This document shows, one piece after another, positions 1-5,579 of a stretch of DNA of 9,752 nucleotides. Source of the DNA: Gemmatimonadota bacterium (GTDB lineage: Bacteria; Gemmatimonadota; Gemmatimonadetes; Gemmatimonadales; Gemmatimonadaceae); NCBI GenBank assembly GCA_016794735.1, contig JAEUJK010000464.1:1-9752 (forward strand). Direction: 5' to 3'. A program made the position numbers and the translations under genes. The notes under the pieces were generated by a model. It was not told the origin of the DNA and did not search any database. It saw nothing but the letters and a program-made list of their open reading frames with translations. The first letter of the stretch is position 1. Each line of letters opens with the position of its first letter.

Positions 1-413
1 GTCGGGACGTTGAGACGTCGTCGCAGGGCGGTGTCGGACACGGCGGCCTGCACCGAGTCCACCGGGATCTCCAGCACGCGCGCGAGTTGCGGGGCGATGC
101 GGAAGAGGTTCCATCCCTCGGGAATCGTGATCACGCGCAGGAGCCCGCGCCCCGACTGCAGGGCGTCGAGCAACGCGTTCCATGATTGCTGCGACGTGAA
201 CTCGTACGTGCCGGCCTTGATGGTGCGATCCCGCCCGGTCCACGCGGCGTAGCGCATGAAGAGCCGCGGGAACCGGATGATGCCACGTGCGTGCAGCGAC
301 TCGGCGGCCACCCGGAACGACGCGCCCGATGGAATGACGATGCGGCGCGCGGTGGGATCCCCCGAACACGCGGCGAGGAAGATCGCGAGGCCGGCGATCC
401 CCGCGCGGCGCAT
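1..413 (-). CDS. mltG: Endolytic murein transglycosylase MltG, N-terminal part (runs off the left edge)
   Basis: The frame starts with ATG at 413-411 and stays open for 137 codons to the window edge, so the C-terminal part is missing. MltG (YceG family) cuts nascent glycan strands in the periplasm and releases them with a 1,6-anhydro end. Visible family traits are GTYEF at residues 68-72, a following 'ALLDALQSGRG' helix, and TIPEG at 96-100 with 'RIAPQLA' after it. The catalytic glutamate lies beyond the window and cannot be checked. Residues 4-16 are a short hydrophobic stretch ending in the lipobox LAAC (13-16), with Ser next to the Cys, so this copy looks like a lipoprotein instead of carrying the single membrane helix usual in the family. 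The ATG overlaps the ruvX stop (TGATG) and has GGAGG and GGAG upstream within the ruvX end, so coupling is likely. ruvX-mltG adjacency is common in bacteria and supports the call. Confidence 0.88.
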   Translation of the reverse strand, partial: MRRAGIAGLAIFLAACSGDPTARRIVIPSGASFRVAAESLHARGIIRFPRLFMRYAAWTGRDRTIKAGTYEFTSQQSWNALLDALQSGRGLLRVITIPEGWNLFRIAPQLARVLEIPVDSVQAAVSDTALRRRLNVP

Positions 414-880
414 CACTCCACGACCTCCGGCTCCACGAAGGACAGGGCGTGCTGCAGGAGGACGGTGGCCGCGAGCGCGTCCACGTCTCCCTTGCGCCCT
501 TCGGTGGATCCGCCGAGTTCACGAATCGCGCGCAATGCGGCGGCGGTCGTGAAGCGTTCGTCGACCAGGCGGACCGGTGCCCCGGTGCGTTCGGCGAGCG
601 TGCGCGCCAACTCGCGGACCTCGGTTGCCCGCGGGGTGTCGTTGCCGTCGCCGTCGAGCGGCAGGCCCACGACGAACTCGCTCGCCTCGAGTGCCTCGAA
701 CCGCCGGATCATCTCGGCCACGGGCGGGCGCTTGCCCGCGCGTCGCAGGATGAAGCCGGCGGGGGTGGCGATGGTGCGTGATGGATCGCTGATGGCCAGC
801 CCGATGCGTCGCTCGCCGTAGTCGATGGCCATGACACGTCCCGCGCCCGGTGGACCTTCGTGACCCGACCCCGCGAGCAT
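413..880 (-). CDS. ruvX: RuvX/YqgF family RNase H-fold nuclease
   Basis: The protein has 155 residues from the ATG at 880-878. The YqgF/RuvX family has an RNase H fold and has been linked to Holliday-junction resolution and to 16S rRNA 5'-end processing. The family pattern is clear: AIDYGERRIGLAISDP with Asp20, VVGLPL at 70-75, LVDERFTT at 105-112 (Asp107, Glu108), and KGDVDALAA at 130-138. These supply the expected acidic active-site residues. The start is uncertain. ATG 880 overlaps the rho stop as TGATG and has AGGGG just upstream, which favours coupling. A second ATG at 832-830 would give about 139 residues, closer to the usual family length, but it lacks a good ribosome site. The gene ends by overlapping the mltG ATG by one base. 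The function call is firm and the exact start less so. Confidence 0.93.
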   Translation of the reverse strand: MLAGSGHEGPPGAGRVMAIDYGERRIGLAISDPSRTIATPAGFILRRAGKRPPVAEMIRRFEALEASEFVVGLPLDGDGNDTPRATEVRELARTLAERTGAPVRLVDERFTTAAALRAIRELGGSTEGRKGDVDALAATVLLQHALSFVEPEVVE

Positions 881-2127
881 CACCCCTGCGCCATCTGCAC
901 GAAGAACTCGCGGTTGGTCTTCGAGCGGGCGAGCTGCTTGGTGAGGAAGGTGATCGCCTCGTCCGAGGGCATGTCGCCGAGGAAGGTGCGGAGGAGGTAG
1001 ACGCGGTTCATCTCCTCGCGATCGAGCAGGAGTTCCTCGCGGCGCGTCCCGGACTTGTTGATGTCGATGGCCGGGAAGATGCGCTTGTTGCCGATCTCGC
1101 GGCTCAGCACCAACTCCATGTTGCCGGTGCCCTTGAACTCCTCGAAGATCACCTCGTCCATGCGCGACCCGGTCTCGACGAGCGCGGTGGCGACGATGGT
1201 GAGCGACCCGCCGTCCTCGATCTTGCGGGCCGACCCGAAGAATTTCTTGGGCTTCTGCATCGCCGACGCGTCGAGCCCGCCCGACATGATCCGCCCGGAC
1301 TGGGGGAGCACGGCGTTATGCGCCCGCGCGAGTCGCGTGATGGAGTCGAGGAGGATCACGACGTCCTTGCCATGCTCCACGAGGCGCTTGGCCTTCTCGA
1401 TGACCATGTCGGCCACGGCGACGTGGCGTTCGCTCGGTTCATCGAAGGTGGACGCCACGACCTCGGCGCCGGGGACGTTCTCCAGGAAGTCCGTCACTTC
1501 CTCGGGCCGCTCGTCGATGAGCAGCACGATGAGGCGCACTTCCGGGTGATTCGCCACGATGGCGTTCGCCATCTTCTGCAGCAGGATCGTCTTGCCGGCG
1601 CGTGGCGGGGCGACGATGAGGCCGCGCTGTCCCTTGCCGATCGGCGCGACGAGGTCGACGACACGCATCGACAGGTCGCCATCCTCGAGGCGCAGCCGCT
1701 GGTCGGGATATCGCGGCTTGAGGTTGTCGAACGTGAGGCGCGGCGCCGATGGATCGGGCACGTCCCCGTTGACGGTGTCCACCTTGAGCAGGGCGAGATA
1801 CTTCTCCCACTGCTTGGGTGGGCGCACCTCGCCGCGGATCGTGTCACCCGTGCGGAGGTCGAAGCGCTTGATCTGCGACGGCGAGACGTAGATGTCGTCC
1901 GGGCCGTGGAGGTAGCTCCAGTCCTGACTGCGCAGGAAGCCGAAGCCTTCATCCATGATCTCCAGCACACCCTCCGAATGGAGGGGGACCTGCTGGTCGA
2001 GCAGGCGCTGCTCGATGCGGAAGATCAGGTCCTGCTTGCGGAGCCCGATCGTCTCTCCGACCTGCAGCTCGGCGGCGAGCCCTTGCAGGTCGGGGATGGA
2101 CTTGCGCTTGAGCTCGGCAATATCCAC
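880..2127 (-). CDS. rho: Transcription termination factor Rho
   Basis: The protein has 415 residues from a GTG at 2127-2125, very near the usual Rho length. Rho is a hexameric RNA-dependent ATPase/helicase that loads on C-rich nascent RNA and releases RNA polymerase. Domain order is the N-terminal helical part (MDIAELKRKSIPDLQ; LRKQDLIFRI at 29-38), the cold-shock-like RNA-binding fold with GFGFLRS (61-67) and GPDDIYVSPSQIKRF (75-89), then the RecA-like ATPase. The ATPase shows Walker A APPRAGKT (173-180), catalytic LIDERPEEV (203-211), Walker B VVILLDS (256-262), a Q-loop region SGGLDASAMQKPKKFFG (282-298) and an R-loop region EFKGTGNMEL (330-339). The GTG was chosen because homology begins there. 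Reading further upstream runs into the tRNA gene. No clear Shine-Dalgarno precedes it. Its TGA overlaps the ruvX ATG. Confidence 0.97.
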   Translation of the reverse strand: MDIAELKRKSIPDLQGLAAELQVGETIGLRKQDLIFRIEQRLLDQQVPLHSEGVLEIMDEGFGFLRSQDWSYLHGPDDIYVSPSQIKRFDLRTGDTIRGEVRPPKQWEKYLALLKVDTVNGDVPDPSAPRLTFDNLKPRYPDQRLRLEDGDLSMRVVDLVAPIGKGQRGLIVAPPRAGKTILLQKMANAIVANHPEVRLIVLLIDERPEEVTDFLENVPGAEVVASTFDEPSERHVAVADMVIEKAKRLVEHGKDVVILLDSITRLARAHNAVLPQSGRIMSGGLDASAMQKPKKFFGSARKIEDGGSLTIVATALVETGSRMDEVIFEEFKGTGNMELVLSREIGNKRIFPAIDINKSGTRREELLLDREEMNRVYLLRTFLGDMPSDEAITFLTKQLARSKTNREFFVQMAQG

Positions 2128-2218
2128 GGGAACGGCTCTGGAAGCAGGGGCGCGAAGGGCGTACCCGACGCGAAGGTAGTGCGCCCGTCGGCTGTCGGGC
2201 AAGCACCGACCGGGGGTA
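2128..2218 (-). promoter_or_regulatory. rho leader: C-rich RNA with competing hairpins
   Basis: These 91 bases separate the 3' end of the tRNA from the rho GTG. On the minus strand the last 36 bases hold about 18 C against 7 G, the composition expected of a Rho-loading (rut-like) site. Two hairpins are possible and mutually exclusive: arms 2165-2170 with 2186-2191, and arms 2183-2187 with 2196-2200. The only promoter-like pair I could find (TTGCCC, then TACCTT 18 bases on) is poor, so rho may be read from the tRNA promoter. Autoregulation of rho through its leader is established in Escherichia coli. Applying it here is inference. Confidence 0.3.
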
Positions 2219-2292
2219 TGCGCGAGGCGGGATTCGAACCCACGACCTTCGGCTCCGGAGGCCGACGCTCTATCCAGCTGAGCTACTCGCGC
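2219..2292 (-). tRNA. tRNA-Arg, anticodon CCG (reads CGG)
   Basis: This is a full cloverleaf of 74 bases on the minus strand. The acceptor arms GCGCGAG (2292-2286) and CTCGCGC (2226-2220) pair perfectly, with discriminator A at 2219. The D stem is GCTC/GAGC with loop AGCTGGATA. The anticodon stem is TCGGC/GCCGA with loop CTCCGGA, giving anticodon CCG. The T arm is GTGGG-TTCGAAT-CCCGC. The 3' CCA is not encoded (TAC follows), so it must be added by the CCA-adding enzyme. The CGG codon it reads would be useful in a GC-rich genome. It lies upstream of rho on the same strand and has its own promoter-like sequence. Confidence 0.97.
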
Positions 2293-2305
2293 GGGACCCA
2301 ATGAC

Positions 2306-2343
2306 GGGCCGGGATCCGGCAGGTTCGGGCGGTCGCCCGGCCC
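2306..2343 (-). repeat. Inverted repeat in the pre-tRNA leader
   Basis: GGGCCGGG (2306-2313) and CCCGGCCC (2336-2343) are perfect 8-base arms. A second hairpin, CGGGCG (2326-2331) with CGCCCG (2334-2339), uses part of the right arm, so only one of the two can form at a time. The element lies between the predicted tRNA transcription start and the mature tRNA 5' end, so it would be in the leader removed by RNase P. No T-run follows on either strand, so it is not a normal intrinsic terminator. GC-rich DNA makes such repeats fairly easy by chance. Confidence 0.35.
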
Positions 2344-2358
2344 CTGTACCGGACTCCC

Positions 2359-2387
2359 AGTGTAACCCACCCCCCGGGACGGTACAA
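2359..2387 (-). promoter_or_regulatory. Predicted sigma70-type promoter for tRNA-Arg and perhaps rho
   Basis: On the minus strand, TTGTAC (2387-2382) and TACACT (2364-2359) stand exactly 17 bases apart. The -10 matches TATAAT at 4 of 6 positions and the -35 matches TTGACA at 3 of 6. Transcription would start near 2352, about 60 bases before the mature tRNA. The core is flanked by a 7-base inverted repeat, TGTACCG (2345-2351) and CGGTACA (2380-2386), which might be an operator or chance. This is the best promoter-like match seen between the tRNA and the divergent gene at 2463. Confidence 0.5.
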
Positions 2388-2462
2388 GCCGTGACCCGAC
2401 CGTCCGATACTCCCCCTGGAGGGGCCCCCGCGGCCTGACCTCGTCTTGCACCCACTCGGCCC

Positions 2463-3722
2463 GTGACCGTGAAGACTGCCACCACAGAGTCCTCCCCCTG
2501 CTACGACGTCTTCGTCGCGCGGCAGCCGATCTTCGAGGCCGACGGTCGCCTGGCTGCCTACGAACTGCTGTATCGGCGCTCCGGCGAGCACACCACCGCC
2601 GACGCCCTTTCCGCCGAGACCATGGCGGCCGAAGTGCTGGTCCAGACCTTCCTGAACATGGGGTTGGACAAGGTGACCGGGGAGGCGCGCGCCTTCCTGA
2701 ACTTCACCCGCGACATGCTGCTCCAGGGGATCTACGGCCTGTTCAACCCCCGCGAGGTGGTGATCGAGGTCCTGGAGAGCGTGACCCCGGACGACGAGGT
2801 ACTGGCCACCATCGAGACGATGGTGAAGAACGGCTATACGGTCGCCCTCGACGACTTCGAGTACTCCCCCGAGTGGGATCGCTTCCTGCCCTACATCGGG
2901 ATCGTCAAGGTCGACGTGCTCGAGCGTCCCTTTGCGGACCTGGACGTGTTGGTGGGGAAGCTTCGCCCGTTTGGGATGAGCCTCCTCGCCGAACGCGTGG
3001 AGACGCGCGAGGTGGAGGCCAAGTGCAAGTCGCTCGGCTTCACGTTGTTCCAGGGCTACTACTACCAGCGGCCCGAGATCCTCATCAAGCGGGAATTGCC
3101 GGCGGGGCAGCTGACGATCCTGCGCCTGATGAACCTGCTGCGCGACGCGAACTCGCCGGACAGCAAGCTGGAAGAGGCGTTCCGCGGCGACGTGTCGCTC
3201 ACCATGAAGTTGCTGCGCACCGTGAACTCGGCGGCGATGGGTGGGCGCGGGATCGAGTCGATTCGCCATGCCGTGCGCATGGTGGGGCGTGCCGAGCTGC
3301 ACAAGTGGCTGGCGCTGCTCCTGGTGTCGTCGGTGGCGAGTCGCGGCGGGATGGACCTCGAGGTGGTGCGCACGGCGCTGGCCCGCGCGCGTTTCGCCGA
3401 GATGATCGGGCTGCAGAAGGGCGACCGCCGCGCGAGCGAATCGCTGTTCATGGTTGGGCTCTTCTCCCTGCTCGAGGCTGCGCTGCGGCTGCCACTGTCC
3501 GAGATCCTCGAGAAGATCGACCTCGCCGAAGAGATCAAGCGGGCGCTGCTCGTGCGCAGCGGGCCCTACGCGGGAGCGCTGGCCCTCGTGGAGAGCTACG
3601 AAAAGGCGAGCTGGGACGTGGTCACCGCCGAGGCACAGGCGGTGAACGTGGATCCGGCGATGCTGGGTGACATGTACCTGTCCGCGCTCCTCTGGGCGCG
3701 CGAGCGCCTGAGCGAAGCCTGA
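2463..3722 (+). CDS. EAL and HDOD domain signalling protein (YuxH/CdgJ type)
   Basis: This is a 419-residue cytoplasmic protein. Residues about 14-204 form an EAL domain, here starting 'VFVARQPIFEADGRLAAYELLYR', the typical opening of the EAL-HDOD family. Residues about 205-400 form an HDOD helical domain ('LTMKLLRTVNSA', 'IRHAVRMVGRAELHKWLALLL'). EAL domains hydrolyse or bind cyclic di-GMP, and HDOD domains act in signalling. Most EAL metal and substrate positions have counterparts: Glu34 (ELL in place of EAL), Asn80, Glu102, Asp130-Asp131, Lys149, Glu177 and Gln197. The loop after DDF is EYSPEW instead of the active-enzyme GTGYSS, so it may sense more than cleave. The start is GTG 2463, with GTG 2469 as an alternative. 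Neither has a Shine-Dalgarno; a GGAGGGG at 2418-2424 is too far upstream. The gene is divergent from the tRNA and convergent with the SulP gene. Confidence 0.93.
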   Translation: MTVKTATTESSPCYDVFVARQPIFEADGRLAAYELLYRRSGEHTTADALSAETMAAEVLVQTFLNMGLDKVTGEARAFLNFTRDMLLQGIYGLFNPREVVIEVLESVTPDDEVLATIETMVKNGYTVALDDFEYSPEWDRFLPYIGIVKVDVLERPFADLDVLVGKLRPFGMSLLAERVETREVEAKCKSLGFTLFQGYYYQRPEILIKRELPAGQLTILRLMNLLRDANSPDSKLEEAFRGDVSLTMKLLRTVNSAAMGGRGIESIRHAVRMVGRAELHKWLALLLVSSVASRGGMDLEVVRTALARARFAEMIGLQKGDRRASESLFMVGLFSLLEAALRLPLSEILEKIDLAEEIKRALLVRSGPYAGALALVESYEKASWDVVTAEAQAVNVDPAMLGDMYLSALLWARERLSEA

Positions 3723-3729
3723 TCCGCCG

Positions 3730-3741
3730 CGCCTAACGCGG
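3730..3741 (-). repeat. 12-base motif CCGCGTTAGGCG, copy 1, containing the sulP stop codon
   Basis: On the minus strand this 12-mer spans the TAG stop of the SulP gene and reaches into the 10-base gap to the convergent gene. The same 12-mer occurs inside the amidohydrolase gene at 6688-6699. It is a possible genome-wide word, but two copies prove little. Confidence 0.3.
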
Positions 3742-5430
3742 GCCGGTCACCGGGGTCGCAAGCGGGGTCGGGGTCCGCGTGGCCATCCAGGTCCGCGCGT
3801 GGTCGAGGGCGTCCTCCAGGGTGAGGAACACCGCCTCACTCCCCAGCTCGGACCACAGCGCCGAGCGCTGCAGCGTGAGCAGCGGCTGGGCATGGACCTC
3901 GGCAATCAATACGAGCATGCGCTCGGCGCGGCTGCGTCGCACGACGTCACGAAGGGCGCGAAGCGCGGTGGCGTCGAGCAGCGAGACGTCGCGCATGCGG
4001 ATCACCAGGACCTTCGGGCGTGTGGCGACCTGGCTGAGCGTGTCCTTGAATCGCTCGGCGGCCCCGAAGAAGAAGGCCCCGCTGATCTCGAAGACCTCCA
4101 CGCCGCTCGGGATCTCGGTGCGCACCAGGTCGTGCTCCTCGCCCGAGGCCTCCTCCTGCATGGCACGCCGCATCGGGTTCACGGCGGTGGTCTCGGCCAT
4201 GCGATACATGAAGAGGAACGCCGCGAGGACCATCCCGACCTCGATGGCCACGGTCAGGTCGACCACCACCGTGAGGAAAAACGAGACGAGGAGGACGGCC
4301 ACGTCGCCGCGTGGCGCGCGCAGCTCATCGACGAAGTTGCGCCATTCGCTCATGTGGTAGGCCACCAGGAACAGGATGGCCGCGAGCGTCGCCATCGGGA
4401 TCATCGACGCCCACCGCGAGAAGAGCAGGGCGATCAGCAGCAGCACCACCGCGTGCCACATCCCGGCGATCGGGGTGCGCGCCCCGTTCTTGATGTTGGT
4501 GGCCGTGCGCGCGATCGCGCCGGTGGCGGGGATCCCGCCGAACGTCGCGGAGGCGACGTTGGCCACCCCCTGGGCGACGAGCTCCATGTTGGAGCGGTGG
4601 CGCGTCCCGATCATCCCGTCCGCGACCACGGCGGAGAGGAGTGACTCGATGGCGCCGAGGAGCGCGATGGCGAATGCCGGGGAGACGAGGCGCGTGGCCT
4701 CGGAGAAGGTGATGGCCGGTGGTTGTGGCAGCGGCACGTTGAACTTCAGCTCACCGAAGCGCGACCCGATGGTCTCCACCTGGAGGTCGAGCAGCCGCAC
4801 GAGCACCGTGGTCACGATGAGTGCGACGAGGGGGGCCGGGATCCGTCGGCTGACGCGCGGCCAGGCGAGGAGGATGACCAGGGCGAAGGCCGTGATCCCC
4901 GCGGCCGACAGGTTCACCGAGCCTGCATTCTCTGCGTAGGCCTTGAGCTTTTCGAGGAACTCGGCGGGCACGGCGCCCATGCGCAGGCCGAAGGCGTCCT
5001 TGACCTGCCCCAGCGCGATGATGACGGCGATGCCCGAGGTGAAGCCGGTGATCAGCGGCTGGGGGATGAACTTGATCACCACTCCCATGCGGGCGACGCC
5101 CATCGCGATGAGCATGAGCCCCGCGAGGGTGGTGGCGACGCGCAACCCGTCGACGCCGTACTCCTGCACGATGCCGTAGATGATGACGACAAAGGCGCCG
5201 GTGGGCCCGCCGATCTGGACGCGCGACCCGCCGAGGGCCGAGATGAGGAACCCGGCGATGATGGCCGTGACGAGGCCGGCCTGCGGGGTGACGCCGCTCG
5301 CGATGGCAAAGGCGATCGCGAGGGGCAGGGCGACGATGCCCACGATCGTGCCGGCGAGGAGGTCGCTCGCCAGCTGGGGGCGTGTGTAGCCCTTGAGGGT
5401 GGTCGCGAGTTTGGGGACGAGGTCGCGCAC
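3733..5430 (-). CDS. SulP (SLC26) family anion transporter with STAS domain
   Basis: This is a 565-residue inner-membrane protein. Residues about 15-410 carry many hydrophobic helices and the SulP landmarks: a start like DLLAGTIVGIVALPLAIAFAIASG (23-46), GGPTGAF (74-80), IESLLSAVVADGM (261-273) and the conserved run NMELVAQGVANVASATFGG (281-299) leading into IPATGAIARTATN (300-312). Residues about 438-545 form a cytoplasmic STAS domain with MRDVSLLDATALRALRDV (479-496), matching the loop phosphorylated in anti-sigma antagonists. SulP proteins carry sulfate, bicarbonate or C4-dicarboxylates. The substrate cannot be told from sequence alone, and no sulfur or carbon-fixation gene is nearby. The start is a GTG at 5430-5428. 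An in-frame stop lies four codons upstream and there is no Shine-Dalgarno. The stop lies 10 bases from the end of the convergent EAL-HDOD gene. Confidence 0.94.
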   Translation of the reverse strand: MRDLVPKLATTLKGYTRPQLASDLLAGTIVGIVALPLAIAFAIASGVTPQAGLVTAIIAGFLISALGGSRVQIGGPTGAFVVIIYGIVQEYGVDGLRVATTLAGLMLIAMGVARMGVVIKFIPQPLITGFTSGIAVIIALGQVKDAFGLRMGAVPAEFLEKLKAYAENAGSVNLSAAGITAFALVILLAWPRVSRRIPAPLVALIVTTVLVRLLDLQVETIGSRFGELKFNVPLPQPPAITFSEATRLVSPAFAIALLGAIESLLSAVVADGMIGTRHRSNMELVAQGVANVASATFGGIPATGAIARTATNIKNGARTPIAGMWHAVVLLLIALLFSRWASMIPMATLAAILFLVAYHMSEWRNFVDELRAPRGDVAVLLVSFFLTVVVDLTVAIEVGMVLAAFLFMYRMAETTAVNPMRRAMQEEASGEEHDLVRTEIPSGVEVFEISGAFFFGAAERFKDTLSQVATRPKVLVIRMRDVSLLDATALRALRDVVRRSRAERMLVLIAEVHAQPLLTLQRSALWSELGSEAVFLTLEDALDHARTWMATRTPTPLATPVTGPR

Positions 5431-5436
5431 GGCGGC

Positions 5437-5465
5437 AATCTATGCAGGGCCGGGGCCCGTGCCTG
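5437..5465 (-). promoter_or_regulatory. Candidate promoter giving a leaderless SulP transcript
   Basis: On the minus strand, TAGATT (5442-5437) matches the -10 consensus at 4 of 6 positions and lies six bases before the GTG. Transcription would therefore begin at or very near the start codon. A weak -35, CAGGCA (5465-5460), stands 17 bases upstream and matches 3 of 6. The missing Shine-Dalgarno fits a leaderless message, but the match is modest. Confidence 0.35.
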
Positions 5466-5579
5466 TCGGGGTGGGTTCGACCCCTTGGCGTGGCGATTCG
5501 TCCCGGGCACCCTCGCCGCAACGCCGCTGCATGGCGTGGCCCTGCGCCCGGGGCCAACTTCCCGCCGTCGCGCCCTCCC

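Noticed and set aside
850..2304. A 484-codon open frame on the plus strand opposite rho
   Set aside because: It is the antisense shadow of rho and the tRNA (its end reads through the tRNA complement). It shows no recognisable domain, and long antisense frames are common in GC-rich genes.
2413..2424. GGAGGGG as the ribosome site of the EAL-HDOD gene
   Set aside because: It is about 38 bases before the GTG, no start codon lies at the right distance in frame, and it is part of a small palindrome.
2128..2451. An in-frame N-terminal extension of rho by 108 codons
   Set aside because: It translates the tRNA-Arg gene, giving the well-known artefact AQLDRASASGAEG. Rho homology begins at the GTG at 2127.
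2283..3302. A 339-codon minus-strand frame opposite the EAL-HDOD gene
   Set aside because: It runs into the tRNA and has the His/Arg/Gln-rich make-up of a shadow frame. The EAL-HDOD domains on the other strand are unmistakable.
3799..4644. A plus-strand frame opposite the SulP gene
   Set aside because: It is very rich in His, Asp, Glu and Arg with no domain, and is the complement of SulP membrane segments.
5442..5579. Open codons upstream of the amidohydrolase ATG
   Set aside because: No signal-peptide-like start appears before 5580 and the exported signal begins after it, so these codons are probably untranslated.
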